Virus record (IMG/VR): IMGVR_UViG_3300030109_002859
Coordinates: 1 to 64,000 of that record
DNA: 64,000 nt
DNA from: a virus
Reading direction: 5' to 3' (one strand)
Shown: piece after piece, positions 1-8,898 of the stretch
Layout: each line of letters opens with the position of its first letter
How positions within the stretch are numbered: the first letter of the stretch is position 1
Position numbers and translations under genes: made by a program
Notes under the pieces: model-generated
What the model saw: only the letters and a program-made list of their open reading frames with translations
The model's database searches: none
What the model was told of the DNA's origin: nothing

Positions 1-606
1 TATCGTCCAATTACAGAACAACAATTAAAAGAGTGGGGAGTAAAATATCACGAGTTGTGTTTTAAAGGACACAACGGAGATTACTTCATAGATGATAGAG
101 GAATAAATGCAGAAGACTTTTTCGTTAATATAAAAAGAACATCTTTACAAACTTATGAAAATCCAATATGCATAGGTGAGAGTGGTGACGGAGTTCATAG
201 AGTTTTTAAAATTTCAGATAAATATTCTGCTAAATTAATTCGTCAAAATCGTGAACACCCAAGATGTAAAAATTATGGTGATGTATTTTATGAAATAAAA
301 ATAGCAATGTTGTTATATAAAAATAACATTTCTATACCTGAACCTATAACTTGTGATTACATTGAAGTTGATGGGAAATTAGAAATGGCATTTATTATGG
401 AATACATAGACGGAACATCTTTTGATTTAACTGATGATAAAGAAACAATAGAATTAGGGGAAAAGTTAGCAGAAGAAGAGTCAAAAAAAATAAACGAATT
501 GGGGATATTTAAAAATGTATCTGGTCCACAATGGATTTTAACTAACGATAAACAAATTAAACTAATTGATTTTGAAAAATGGGAACTAAAAAATGAAACA
601 AGTTAA
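1..606 (+). CDS. HAD-like / kinase-fold fusion protein (5' partial)
   Basis: The frame is open from base 1 with no start, so the gene begins upstream; 201 residues are visible. The first ~40 residues carry the end of a HAD-like phosphohydrolase domain (GDYFIDD, residues ~27-33, looks like HAD motif IV). The rest resembles a choline/aminoglycoside kinase-like fold: a nucleotide-binding segment (RVFKISDKYSAKLIR), an interlobe MEYIDG motif and a terminal LIDFEKW resembling the metal-binding DFx motif. No HGDxxxxN catalytic loop is evident; SGPQWI occupies its place. The last 14 bases overlap the CMP-Kdo synthetase gene. A role in phosphorylating or dephosphorylating a sugar precursor is inferred from the neighbours. 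Confidence 0.6.
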   Translation, partial: YRPITEQQLKEWGVKYHELCFKGHNGDYFIDDRGINAEDFFVNIKRTSLQTYENPICIGESGDGVHRVFKISDKYSAKLIRQNREHPRCKNYGDVFYEIKIAMLLYKNNISIPEPITCDYIEVDGKLEMAFIMEYIDGTSFDLTDDKETIELGEKLAEEESKKINELGIFKNVSGPQWILTNDKQIKLIDFEKWELKNETS

Positions 607-1303
607 AATTATTATTCCTGCCAGATACAACTCAACGAGATTTGTTGGAAAACCTTTGACTGACATAAATGGGAAACCTATGATAATTAGGGTAGTGGAA
701 ATAGCTTGTGAAACATTAGGTAAGGAAAATGTATTCGTAGCGACTGATGATGAGAGAATATCAGATGTTGTTGAGGACTATGGATACCAATATATTATGA
801 CAACAGATTGTTCAACAGGAACAGATAGAGTAGCTCAAGCTTCAAGACTATTGGAAGCAGATATAATTGTAAATGTTCAAGGTGATGAACCATTGTTGGA
901 CCCAAACGATATACAAAAAGTTATTGATTGTAAATTAGAAAATATGGATAGTGTTGTTAATTGTATGAGTCGTTTTGATTCAGCAGAAGCTACAAATAGA
1001 AATATACCAAAAGTAGTCGTTAATACTAAAAATGATTTAATTTATATGTCAAGAAGTCCAATACCAGGAACAAAGTTGGGAGTATCTAAAAATACATACA
1101 AACAAGTTTGTATTTACGCATTTACGAAACAAGAATTAAATAAATTTTACGAACTAAAAAAGACACCATTAGAGTTAGATGAGGATATTGAAATACTAAG
1201 GTTTTTAGAATTAGGAATAAATGTAAAGATGGTAGAAACATTTGGAACAACACAAGCAGTTGATATGCCAGATGATGTAGATAAAGTGTTGGAACTACTA
1301 TGA
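593..1303 (+). CDS. kdsB: 3-deoxy-manno-octulosonate cytidylyltransferase (CMP-Kdo synthetase)
   Basis: 236 residues, close to the bacterial KdsB length of about 245-250. It shows the N-terminal nucleotide-binding signature PARYNSTRFVGKPL (residues ~9-22), the metal and nucleotide loop NVQGDEPLLDP (~97-107) and MSRSPIPG (~150). The family couples CTP and Kdo to make CMP-Kdo, the activated donor for the LPS inner core, in the cytoplasm. Related 8- or 9-carbon acid cytidylyltransferases are possible alternatives. It overlaps the previous gene by 14 bases and the next by 4 (ATGA). Presence of this gene suggests a Gram-negative host or a virion glycan containing Kdo-like sugars (inference). Confidence 0.85.
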   Translation: MKQVKIIIPARYNSTRFVGKPLTDINGKPMIIRVVEIACETLGKENVFVATDDERISDVVEDYGYQYIMTTDCSTGTDRVAQASRLLEADIIVNVQGDEPLLDPNDIQKVIDCKLENMDSVVNCMSRFDSAEATNRNIPKVVVNTKNDLIYMSRSPIPGTKLGVSKNTYKQVCIYAFTKQELNKFYELKKTPLELDEDIEILRFLELGINVKMVETFGTTQAVDMPDDVDKVLELL

Positions 1304-1731
1304 TACTAATATCACACAGAGGAAATATCAATGGTCCAGATATAGAAAAGGAAAATCATCCAGACTACATTCAAAAAGCATTAGACTTAGGATACAATGT
1401 AGAGGTAGATATTTGGGGTTACAAAAGTGGTATGTTAGCATTAGGACACGACCAACCACAATATGACATTGATTATGAGTTTTTAAGACAAGACGGAATA
1501 TGGTGTCACGCAAAAGATATGATATCATTTTATAATATGAGTGAAGACAAAGACATACATTGTTTTTCACACGACCAAGACAAAGTAGCTTTAACAACAA
1601 AGGGATACTTTTGGTCAAGTTGGGGAAACCGATTAACAAAGAAAAGTATATGTGTTATGCCACCACAAGATGAAGAATTACCAAGTTATATAGCAGGAGT
1701 ATGTAGTGATTACATTGAACATTACAAATAA
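1300..1731 (+). CDS. Short glycerophosphodiester phosphodiesterase-like protein
   Basis: 143 residues. The N-terminus has the GDPD/PI-PLC-like layout: SHRG (residues 5-8), a downstream EVD (~35-37) and HDQ (~50-52), matching the HRG...ExD...HD catalytic pattern of a TIM-barrel phosphodiesterase. The protein is much shorter than usual GDPDs (about 240 residues), so it is either a minimal barrel or altered in function. Small GDPD-like proteins of this kind occur in polysaccharide clusters, where their substrate is unknown. ATG overlaps the kdsB stop. Its end overlaps the next gene by 26 bases. Confidence 0.6.
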   Translation: MILISHRGNINGPDIEKENHPDYIQKALDLGYNVEVDIWGYKSGMLALGHDQPQYDIDYEFLRQDGIWCHAKDMISFYNMSEDKDIHCFSHDQDKVALTTKGYFWSSWGNRLTKKSICVMPPQDEELPSYIAGVCSDYIEHYK

Positions 1732-2209
1732 TTGGGAACTGATTGATGTTGATAATGGTATTGGGGGTAGACTCAATGTTATGTGGTTATCACCAGATGG
1801 AATTGGGATATCTACAAGAGAATACTCTCATATGATAATATTGAATATGATATTAGAAAAATCAAGTATAACAGACTTTTGGGATATAGAAAAAATAAAA
1901 AAACACAATGTTGATGATGTGATACAATTAGGAAAAAATAAAAAAGATTTTAAAAATAATAACTTAGAGTTAGCAGAATTAATGGAAAATTTTATGATAA
2001 AAACAAACTTTGTAAGAATATCAGGACCTTATCGTGAAGTTGAGTTTGGTGGTTCTAATTTTGGACACGCTTCCAAGTTGTTAGAAAATAGACACTTTGT
2101 CTATGAATATTGTAAAAGTATGACAAAGAAACAAAAAGATTTTGTTGACAAAGTTATAGATGTTTATAATTTATCAGATGATGAAATACAGGAAGTTAAG
2201 CATGATTAA
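1706..2209 (+). CDS. Hypothetical protein
   Basis: 167 residues starting at GTG, preceded by AGGAGT at 1694-1699, which supports the start. I do not recognise the family. The protein is charged and mostly alpha/beta in character, with no signal peptide or membrane segment. A conserved-looking SGPYREVEFGGSNFGH segment sits near residues 105-120. It lies between the GDPD-like gene and a glycosyltransferase-like gene with overlaps on both sides, so it probably belongs to the same glycan pathway (inference). Confidence 0.55.
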   Translation: MITLNITNNWELIDVDNGIGGRLNVMWLSPDGIGISTREYSHMIILNMILEKSSITDFWDIEKIKKHNVDDVIQLGKNKKDFKNNNLELAELMENFMIKTNFVRISGPYREVEFGGSNFGHASKLLENRHFVYEYCKSMTKKQKDFVDKVIDVYNLSDDEIQEVKHD

Positions 2210-3569
2210 CTTTTACTACGATAGAGTTGTGGACGGAATACATATACCAAACGGAATACCAGAAAAATTTGTAAAGTATTATACACCAAATTTTAATGAT
2301 ACTAAATTTAGGGTAGAGATTAATATGGAGCCAGCAGTTTATCCAAGTGATATGAGACATACTGAATACTCATCACTAAAAAGTGTTGATACTATAAAAG
2401 ATGATACAGAAACATTTAGTGGATACTATCTGATTGAGGGATTTGGTTCTGCTCAAAATGCTACGGCAGTCAATCCAGAAACCAATGATAAATATGAATC
2501 AGTTTTTGAATATATAGGGGAAAAAAGTTTAAAGTTTTTACAAAATGGAGTGTTGAATTTATGTATTTGCTATTTACAAGAGTCGTTTATTACTGACAAT
2601 ATTATACATGCGATACATTATAATATCAAGAGATTAAATATACGAAATTCTATTGTAATTGTCAATGATTTTTTAGTAGAAAAACGATATAATGATTGGT
2701 GTAAAGAAATCGCTGAAACCCCACAGTTTAAAACAATAGTATTTTGTCACTCGTTGTATGAAAAGTCAAATGAAATTAATGGACTTCTCAATAGTAATCA
2801 GATTTATACTATGGCAAACGATTATAAAGAATATGTGGGTTCTGCAATTTCATTAAAAGAGTTTAAAGGTTCCAAATCAACTTTAAGAAAAAATACAATA
2901 TTATCAATGAACAGACGACAACGAGAACATAGATTAGCGACACTGTGTGTTTTAAATAGTTGTGGATTATTAAAGGGAAATGGTGTTAGTTATCAATTAA
3001 CTTTTGACGGCCCAACCACACCTTATTATGTTGATAAATTATTAAATGAAAATAAACAAAAAAAGTATTACAAGGATTATAGAGAATTAAAAGAAATGAA
3101 ATATCAATGGGTAGATTATCCAATAGCTATGGAGGCAAAAGATGGAGTCACTCACGGATATGGTTGGGAAAACAAACAACCATACTTAGATTCATATCTA
3201 AACATTACAACAGAAACAGATTTCCTAAATCCAACAGGATACGCTTCTGAGAAAGTATGGAAACCATTTGGTTTTTTTCAGCCGGTATTATTAGTTGGTA
3301 GTCCAAATACATTAGAGTTTGTTAAATCATTTGGATTCAAAACCTTTGACGGATTTATTGATGAAAGTTATGACAAGGAAACAGATAATGCAAAAAGATT
3401 TGAATTGATAGAGAAGGAAATAATCAAATTCAGTAAAATGTCCAAACAAGAAGTTCACGATTGGTATTGGAGTATGGAAGATATATTAGTTCATAACTTT
3501 AATTTGTTTATGAAGTATGGAAAAAATAGAGAACAAAATTATAAAAACTTATTTGAGGAGTTAAAATGA
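2202..3569 (+). CDS. Glycosyltransferase-like protein with SEKxxKP / FGFKTF C-terminal module
   Basis: 455 residues from ATG 2202, preceded by AGGAAG at 2190-2195; an upstream in-frame ATG at 2160 lacks such a site and lies inside the previous gene. The C-terminal ~120 residues contain SEKVWKPFGFFQPV, FVKSFGFKTFDGFIDESYD and a final helical stretch. The same module occurs in the proteins at 5738-7240 and 11136-12359. The S/T-E-K-x-x-x-P pattern resembles the nucleotide-sugar-binding C-lobe of GT10-like fucosyltransferases, hence the call. The N-terminal ~300 residues are not recognised. The stop overlaps the next start (ATGA). Confidence 0.5.
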   Translation: MINFYYDRVVDGIHIPNGIPEKFVKYYTPNFNDTKFRVEINMEPAVYPSDMRHTEYSSLKSVDTIKDDTETFSGYYLIEGFGSAQNATAVNPETNDKYESVFEYIGEKSLKFLQNGVLNLCICYLQESFITDNIIHAIHYNIKRLNIRNSIVIVNDFLVEKRYNDWCKEIAETPQFKTIVFCHSLYEKSNEINGLLNSNQIYTMANDYKEYVGSAISLKEFKGSKSTLRKNTILSMNRRQREHRLATLCVLNSCGLLKGNGVSYQLTFDGPTTPYYVDKLLNENKQKKYYKDYRELKEMKYQWVDYPIAMEAKDGVTHGYGWENKQPYLDSYLNITTETDFLNPTGYASEKVWKPFGFFQPVLLVGSPNTLEFVKSFGFKTFDGFIDESYDKETDNAKRFELIEKEIIKFSKMSKQEVHDWYWSMEDILVHNFNLFMKYGKNREQNYKNLFEELK

Positions 3570-4528
3570 AAATATTAATAACAGGCGGAGCAGGATACTT
3601 AGGTTCAGTCATAACAAGAAATCTACTAAAGAAACACGAAGTAATCGTATATGATAATTTGATGTATAACCAAACATCATTAGTTGACTTATGTCATCAC
3701 GAGAACTTTACATATCATTATGGTGATGTTCGTGAGTGGGATAGACTAAAATACATTGTAGAACAATGTGATGTGATTATTCCATTAGCAGCATTAGTAG
3801 GGTTTCCGAGTTGTGAACAAGATAAAGAATTGGCAACAAGTATCAATACTACACAAATCCAAAATATAGTTAATACATTGACACCAGACCAAAAGATTTT
3901 ATATCCAAACACTAATAGTGGTTATGGAAGTAGAGTGGATGGTATGGTAGATGAAACAAATGAATTGACACCAATCAGTCACTATGGAGTTACGAAGTGT
4001 GAAGCAGAAGATTACATACTACGAGAAAGTAATGGGATAGTTTTCAGATTAGCAACGGTGTTTGGAACATCAAGTCGTATGAGATTAGACTTACTAGCGA
4101 ATGAATTTGTATATAAATTACTAACAGATAAATACATTACATTATTTGAGCACGAGTTTGTTCGTAATTTTATTCATATACAAGATGTAAGTAGTGCATT
4201 TGAATTTATGATTGAAAATTATGATAAATATCAAGGTGAGATATTCAATGTAGGATTATCGGATACTAATATCAATAAAAAAGAATTAGTAGAAAGAATA
4301 CAAAAACAAATACCAAATACATCAATTACTTATTCAGATTATTTTGAAGACCCTGATAAAAGAAATTATGTCGTTAGTAATGAAAAGATAGAAGCAACAG
4401 GTTGGAAACCAAAATATAGTATTGATGATGGAATTGCAGAATTGATACAAGCATACAAAATGATAGTTCCACAAGAAAGTTCAAGATATAGAAATGCATT
4501 CCCACTAAGTTATGGACATTCAGTATGA
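3566..4528 (+). CDS. NAD-dependent sugar epimerase/dehydratase (extended SDR)
   Basis: 320 residues. The N-terminus holds a Rossmann GGAGYLGS (TGGxGxxG-type, residues 7-14) and the short acidic turn VYDN (~31-34). The active-site region NTNSGYGS and YGVTK (~141-145) gives the canonical YxxxK pair with an upstream Ser. Members of this family convert nucleotide sugars by 4-keto chemistry; the sugar cannot be told from sequence. It is followed, with a 4-base overlap, by an RmlC-like 3,5-epimerase, suggesting successive steps on one nucleotide sugar. Confidence 0.8.
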   Translation: MKILITGGAGYLGSVITRNLLKKHEVIVYDNLMYNQTSLVDLCHHENFTYHYGDVREWDRLKYIVEQCDVIIPLAALVGFPSCEQDKELATSINTTQIQNIVNTLTPDQKILYPNTNSGYGSRVDGMVDETNELTPISHYGVTKCEAEDYILRESNGIVFRLATVFGTSSRMRLDLLANEFVYKLLTDKYITLFEHEFVRNFIHIQDVSSAFEFMIENYDKYQGEIFNVGLSDTNINKKELVERIQKQIPNTSITYSDYFEDPDKRNYVVSNEKIEATGWKPKYSIDDGIAELIQAYKMIVPQESSRYRNAFPLSYGHSV

Positions 4529-5028
4529 GCTTTAATTATAAGATAGAAGAATCAAAATTAGAGGGTGTAGAGATTTATACGCCTGAACCACATACGGACT
4601 ATCGTGGAACAATGTGGACACATTGGGAACACTCAATGAATACACCAGAAAATAAAATATCAAAGTTTACACGTTCTCGTAAAAATGTTTTACGAGGATT
4701 ACACGGAGACAATGAAACTTGGAAACACATTACTTGTGTGTATGGTGCATTTTATTTAGTTGTGGTGGATTATGATAAAGATAGTCCAACTTATCTACAA
4801 TGGGATAGTTTTACACTTGACGACAAAAATATGAAAAGCGTTTTAGTTCCACCAGGTTTTCTAAATGGACATTTATGCTTATCAAAAAAGTGTGTATTTC
4901 ATTATACACAATCCTATCCAAACGACTATGTAGATTGGCAAGACCAAATATCAGTCAAGTGGAACGACCCAATGTTAAAAATAAATTGGCCAATAAATAA
5001 CCCAATATTATCGGAGAGAGATAAATGA
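4525..5028 (+). CDS. dTDP-4-dehydrorhamnose 3,5-epimerase-like protein (RmlC family cupin)
   Basis: 167 residues, slightly short of RmlC (~180). Family landmarks visible are the TDYRG near residue 25, LRGLHGD (~56-62) with the catalytic-region histidine, VPPGFLNGHL (~112-121) and the aromatic FHYTQSY (~130-136). The family epimerises C3 and C5 of 4-keto-6-deoxy nucleotide sugars as a cupin dimer. Position directly after an SDR epimerase supports a deoxysugar pathway. The exact substrate is not established. Confidence 0.75.
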   Translation: MSFNYKIEESKLEGVEIYTPEPHTDYRGTMWTHWEHSMNTPENKISKFTRSRKNVLRGLHGDNETWKHITCVYGAFYLVVVDYDKDSPTYLQWDSFTLDDKNMKSVLVPPGFLNGHLCLSKKCVFHYTQSYPNDYVDWQDQISVKWNDPMLKINWPINNPILSERDK

Positions 5029-5738
5029 GTAAATTACTAAAAGATTACAATTACACTAAATTTGAATACAATGAAATACAAGAGCATATTGATGCCGCTT
5101 TGACTGATTGTTCGTGGGCAAAAGATGACTACAACAAGATACAGATGAAAAGTTGGGAAGATGTTCCAGGTTGGATAAATGACGCCCAATGGATTTTTAA
5201 AGAAGTGGTTGAAAATTGCAAAGACGGAGATAAGGTTGTTGAGTTAGGAACTTACTTCGGACAATCAGCTTGTTATATGGGTGAGTTAATTAAAAATAGT
5301 GGTAAAGATATAAAATTTGATACATTTGATACATTTGAACAACTTGAACCTTCTATGAGAGCAGGTATGCAACCAAAAGCAATTGTTGATTACAGATTTC
5401 ACAAAGGTAGACACACGGCACCTATGTCAATGATAGTCCAATCACACTTTGAAGCGTGTGGTGTTGATGACTATGTTAATTTAATTATTTGTGATGCTTT
5501 TTACTCACACCATTTTTACGAAGATAATAGTTTGATGATGTTTTATAATGACGGAATAAATGAACAAAATGCATTATATGAACTGATGAACAATTTCTGG
5601 CCAAAAATAAAAAAAGGTGGAATGATGGCAGGAGATGATATTAATTTTGATGATGTGAAATCAGCGGTAAATAAATTTTGTAAAGAAAATGGTTTAAAGT
5701 ATGAAGAAACACCATTGAGTTGGGCAATAAGAAAATAA
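5025..5738 (+). CDS. Class I SAM-dependent methyltransferase
   Basis: 237 residues. The glycine-rich SAM motif I appears as VVELGTYFGQSACYMGE (residues ~70-86), followed by an acidic FDTFDTFE (~101-108) and a post-motif GGMMAGDD (~200-207), as in small-molecule and sugar methyltransferases. Overlaps at both ends (ATGA upstream, TAATG downstream) tie it to the glycan cassette, where O-methylation of a sugar is the likely job (inference). Confidence 0.7.
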   Translation: MSKLLKDYNYTKFEYNEIQEHIDAALTDCSWAKDDYNKIQMKSWEDVPGWINDAQWIFKEVVENCKDGDKVVELGTYFGQSACYMGELIKNSGKDIKFDTFDTFEQLEPSMRAGMQPKAIVDYRFHKGRHTAPMSMIVQSHFEACGVDDYVNLIICDAFYSHHFYEDNSLMMFYNDGINEQNALYELMNNFWPKIKKGGMMAGDDINFDDVKSAVNKFCKENGLKYEETPLSWAIRK

Positions 5739-7240
5739 TGAAATATATACATATACTAAAAGACTTAATAGATAACTTCTACATAACAACTTATCCAAAG
5801 GATTTTACATTAGAATCTAATACTTTCGGATATGATAAAGTTATTGAGGGAGATGCGCAAATTGTTTGCGGTAGAGGTCGTGTTTTAAAGGACGAGTGGC
5901 TAAATCCTGACTTTTATAAGTTTGGTCCTAATCACATACAAACAGATAAGACTTTTCACAGAAAAGATGTCGTAGACTTCCTAAAAAGTTATAAAAGACT
6001 GAATACAGGAAGCTTCCAAAATGCGATGAAAAGCAATAAAAAAGTAATAATGGAAATGGAAATGCACGGAGTGTCTGAACACCCAAACTCTTACTCAATA
6101 TTTAGAATTAACTTTTTTGACAAACTTTTTAGAAACAAAGAGGTATTAAGAAAAATGCAAGAGGGTAAATTCTTTATATTTTTGTATTTTGGTTGGGAAG
6201 CAGATGACTTTAGAAAAGATGAAAAACCTGCGGATAAATATAGAAATTGGTATGAAATGTTTAGAAGTGTTCTGATAGATTACAAATTACCAACAAACTC
6301 GGTTATAATTGCACAAAGTAATTTACTTGGATACGAAAATGAAAAAAAATATGATTTTAAAGGTGTGAAACCAAATGTTATTTTTGATAACATAACAGAA
6401 TTTCAACCATTTAAATCAGTAGCCCGAAATGATAAATTAAACATTGATTATCCGATTGAAGAACATTTTAAAAATTTAAGAAAATCAAAACATACTCTAT
6501 TAAGAATTCATAGAACTTGGCATCCATATAGAGATAATATGCTATATTATTTGTATAAAAAAAATTATATCAATGATTCGTTAGTCCAACATAGAGTATT
6601 TGAAAAAGAGGGAATACCAGAAGCACATAACTTTTTTGATTATAGAGGAAGAGTAGAGGACTTATCTAAAAAGTCAAAGGATGTTGTTTTAACACATTAT
6701 GATATGATAGAAAGAATAACAAAAGATATACCAATTAAATCATCTGAATATGAAAAGAGTTTAGTCATAGGTTCAAATGACCATATAGTATATAACAAAG
6801 GAGAACACCATATATCAAATGAACCGATAGATAATTCAGTTTATGAAGATAGTTTGTTTTCTTGGGTAAACCCTTCTTTGCCAGACAAAAAAAATTATAT
6901 CTTTATAAATCAATCAACATTTAGTCCAGTCTTACATTATCACCCGATATTGTGGTTTGGCCACACACACTTAATAAAGTATTTCAAAAAATATGGTTAT
7001 AAATCCTTTGATTGGTTGTTTGATGAAAGTTATGACGAACTAACATCAGATTTAGATAAGTTTAAGGCAAATGCTAAACAAATAGACAAAGTTATGAATA
7101 TGGATAAAGATTATCTAATTGATTTAATGTGGGACAATAGAGATACTTTACAACACAATAGAGATTTATTTATTGAGTGTAAAAGTATAGAAAGAATAAT
7201 AACAAAATTTTACGGAATAATAAATGAAACAACAATTTAA
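5738..7240 (+). CDS. Glycosyltransferase-like protein with FGFKTF-type C-terminal module
   Basis: 500 residues from ATG 5738, which overlaps the upstream TAA as TAATG; a TTG six codons earlier is less likely. The C-terminal part (residues ~400-480) repeats the shared module: a histidine- and proline-rich VLHYHPILWFGHTHLIKYF, then FKKYGYKSFDWLFDESYD and a closing helix ending in HNRDLF. Here the SEKxxKP signature seen in the two relatives is replaced by the HPILWFGHTH segment. The remainder is unrecognised. It is best described as a divergent third member of a small glycosyltransferase-like family. Confidence 0.45.
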   Translation: MKYIHILKDLIDNFYITTYPKDFTLESNTFGYDKVIEGDAQIVCGRGRVLKDEWLNPDFYKFGPNHIQTDKTFHRKDVVDFLKSYKRLNTGSFQNAMKSNKKVIMEMEMHGVSEHPNSYSIFRINFFDKLFRNKEVLRKMQEGKFFIFLYFGWEADDFRKDEKPADKYRNWYEMFRSVLIDYKLPTNSVIIAQSNLLGYENEKKYDFKGVKPNVIFDNITEFQPFKSVARNDKLNIDYPIEEHFKNLRKSKHTLLRIHRTWHPYRDNMLYYLYKKNYINDSLVQHRVFEKEGIPEAHNFFDYRGRVEDLSKKSKDVVLTHYDMIERITKDIPIKSSEYEKSLVIGSNDHIVYNKGEHHISNEPIDNSVYEDSLFSWVNPSLPDKKNYIFINQSTFSPVLHYHPILWFGHTHLIKYFKKYGYKSFDWLFDESYDELTSDLDKFKANAKQIDKVMNMDKDYLIDLMWDNRDTLQHNRDLFIECKSIERIITKFYGIINETTI

Positions 7241-7949
7241 TATAGTAGTCCCAATGGCAGGACGAGGTTCACGATTCACGGAACAAGGATACACGGACTC
7301 AAAACCATTTATAGATGTAAATGGAAAACCAATGATACAACGAGTAATTGAAAATCTTAATATAGAATTTGATAGTAATTATGAATTTATATTGATTTGT
7401 TTACAAGAGGACTTTGATAAGTATGATTTCAGAATATTTGATGACATTATTGGACATACAGAATATAAAGTTATTTGTTTAGAAGATGTAACAGAGGGAG
7501 CAGCACAAACATTATTGGAAGCAAAAGATATCATAGACAACGATACACCAATGCTAAGTTTCAATACAGACCAAATGATAGATTACAATCCAGAGGAAAT
7601 GTGGGAAATAGCAGAACATTTTGACGGATACATACCTTGTTTTTGGGGTGATAGTGAAGATTGGAGTTATGCCAGAACACTTGACAACGGATATGTCCAA
7701 GAAGTAGCAGAAAAGAAAGTTATATCAAACAACGCAACAGCAGGATATTACTATTGGAAACGAGGTAGTGACTTTGTAAAGTATGCAGAAAAAATGATAG
7801 AACAAAACAGTAGAACAAACAATGAGTTTTATGTAGCACCAGTTTATAATTGGGCGATTAGTGACGGAAAAAAAGTTGGAATTTGTATGGTAGATAAGAT
7901 TTATGAATTAGGAACACCAGAATATTTAGAGGAATATCTTAGTGGATAA
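7224..7949 (+). CDS. Sugar-phosphate nucleotidyltransferase
   Basis: 241 residues, the usual size for a compact NTP_transferase-fold enzyme. The signature PMAGRGSRF (residues ~9-17) and SKPFIDVNGKPMIQRV (~26-41) bind the NTP; FNTDQMIDY (~111-119) is the metal-binding aspartate region. The enzyme should couple an NTP with a sugar 1-phosphate or related phosphate. The specific base and sugar are not evident. It overlaps the preceding gene by 17 bases and the radical SAM gene by 8. Confidence 0.8.
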   Translation: MKQQFNIVVPMAGRGSRFTEQGYTDSKPFIDVNGKPMIQRVIENLNIEFDSNYEFILICLQEDFDKYDFRIFDDIIGHTEYKVICLEDVTEGAAQTLLEAKDIIDNDTPMLSFNTDQMIDYNPEEMWEIAEHFDGYIPCFWGDSEDWSYARTLDNGYVQEVAEKKVISNNATAGYYYWKRGSDFVKYAEKMIEQNSRTNNEFYVAPVYNWAISDGKKVGICMVDKIYELGTPEYLEEYLSG

Positions 7950-8898
7950 GATTACATATGCATATTTAGAAACAACAAACTATTGTAATTTAGATTGTAG
8001 TTTTTGTAATCGTAGTGATGTGATTGGTCCACTTAAACATATGTCATTGGAGAATTGGGGTAAGTTATTAGATGGAATAAAACACCACCCAATCAAAGAA
8101 GCAAAACTTATGGGTATGGGCGAACCAATGTTGCACCCACAATTTGATGAAGTGTGTAGAATGTTCAAAGAAACTTTTCCAGATTGTTTTTTAATCGTAG
8201 CAACGAATTGTCAATATAAGATAAAGGATAAATTTCGTGAGTGTATGAAATATGTTGATATGTTGTATTTGTCTATTGATGGATATAAAGAACATTACGA
8301 AAGAGATAGAGCACCAGCAAAGTGGAGTAAGTTGATGAGATTTCTTGAAGAATTTAAATCAGTAGATAGACTTGATTGTAATGTAGTTGTAAATTATGTT
8401 GTAAATGCTTACAATGTTCACGACATACCTAAGATAGATAAATTAAGAAAAGAACATAACTTAGGTGAATTAAGATTAAACATAGCGACTATTTGGAGTG
8501 GAGATGAATTAATGGCAGATGATATAGCTACATCAGGTTATAAAGAAAAAGATTTACAATACTTGAAAGAGAATTGGAGTGAACAAATAATGGGTAAATC
8601 TAAATGGGATTTTCCTGATTGTTATTGGGTTCAGAATGGATTATACACTACGGTAGAAGGACACGTTAAAATGTGTTGTATGAATACAGGTGCCAGACCA
8701 TTTGGTAACTTATTTGCAAACACAATAGATGAAATTAGAGAAATGGAAGATTATCAAAATGTAAAAAAAGGTTGCGAAACAAACAATCCAACATCACATT
8801 GTAAAAATTGTTCTTATAAAGAAATTACACCAATGTTGACTTACTTACAAGTAGAACCTGACTCGGATATCAAAAAGGGAACAAGAGTAAGACTATGA
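7942..8898 (+). CDS. Radical SAM enzyme with SPASM-like C-terminus
   Basis: 318 residues starting at GTG 7942. C15, C19 and C22 form the CxxxCxxC motif that ligates the SAM-cleaving [4Fe-4S] cluster, followed by MGMGEP (~57-62), the GGE-like SAM contact. The C-terminal third has a further cysteine set (MCCMNTG near 245, then CETNNPTSHCKNC) fitting a SPASM/Twitch auxiliary cluster. Such proteins occur in polysaccharide and natural-product clusters. The substrate is unknown. An aminotransferase follows with a 4-base overlap. Confidence 0.8.
   Translation: MDKITYAYLETTNYCNLDCSFCNRSDVIGPLKHMSLENWGKLLDGIKHHPIKEAKLMGMGEPMLHPQFDEVCRMFKETFPDCFLIVATNCQYKIKDKFRECMKYVDMLYLSIDGYKEHYERDRAPAKWSKLMRFLEEFKSVDRLDCNVVVNYVVNAYNVHDIPKIDKLRKEHNLGELRLNIATIWSGDELMADDIATSGYKEKDLQYLKENWSEQIMGKSKWDFPDCYWVQNGLYTTVEGHVKMCCMNTGARPFGNLFANTIDEIREMEDYQNVKKGCETNNPTSHCKNCSYKEITPMLTYLQVEPDSDIKKGTRVRL

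Noticed and set aside
2160-2201. Upstream ATG start for the glycosyltransferase-like gene
   Set aside because: No ribosome-binding site and deep overlap with the preceding gene; ATG 2202 has AGGAAG upstream and gives a coupled start.
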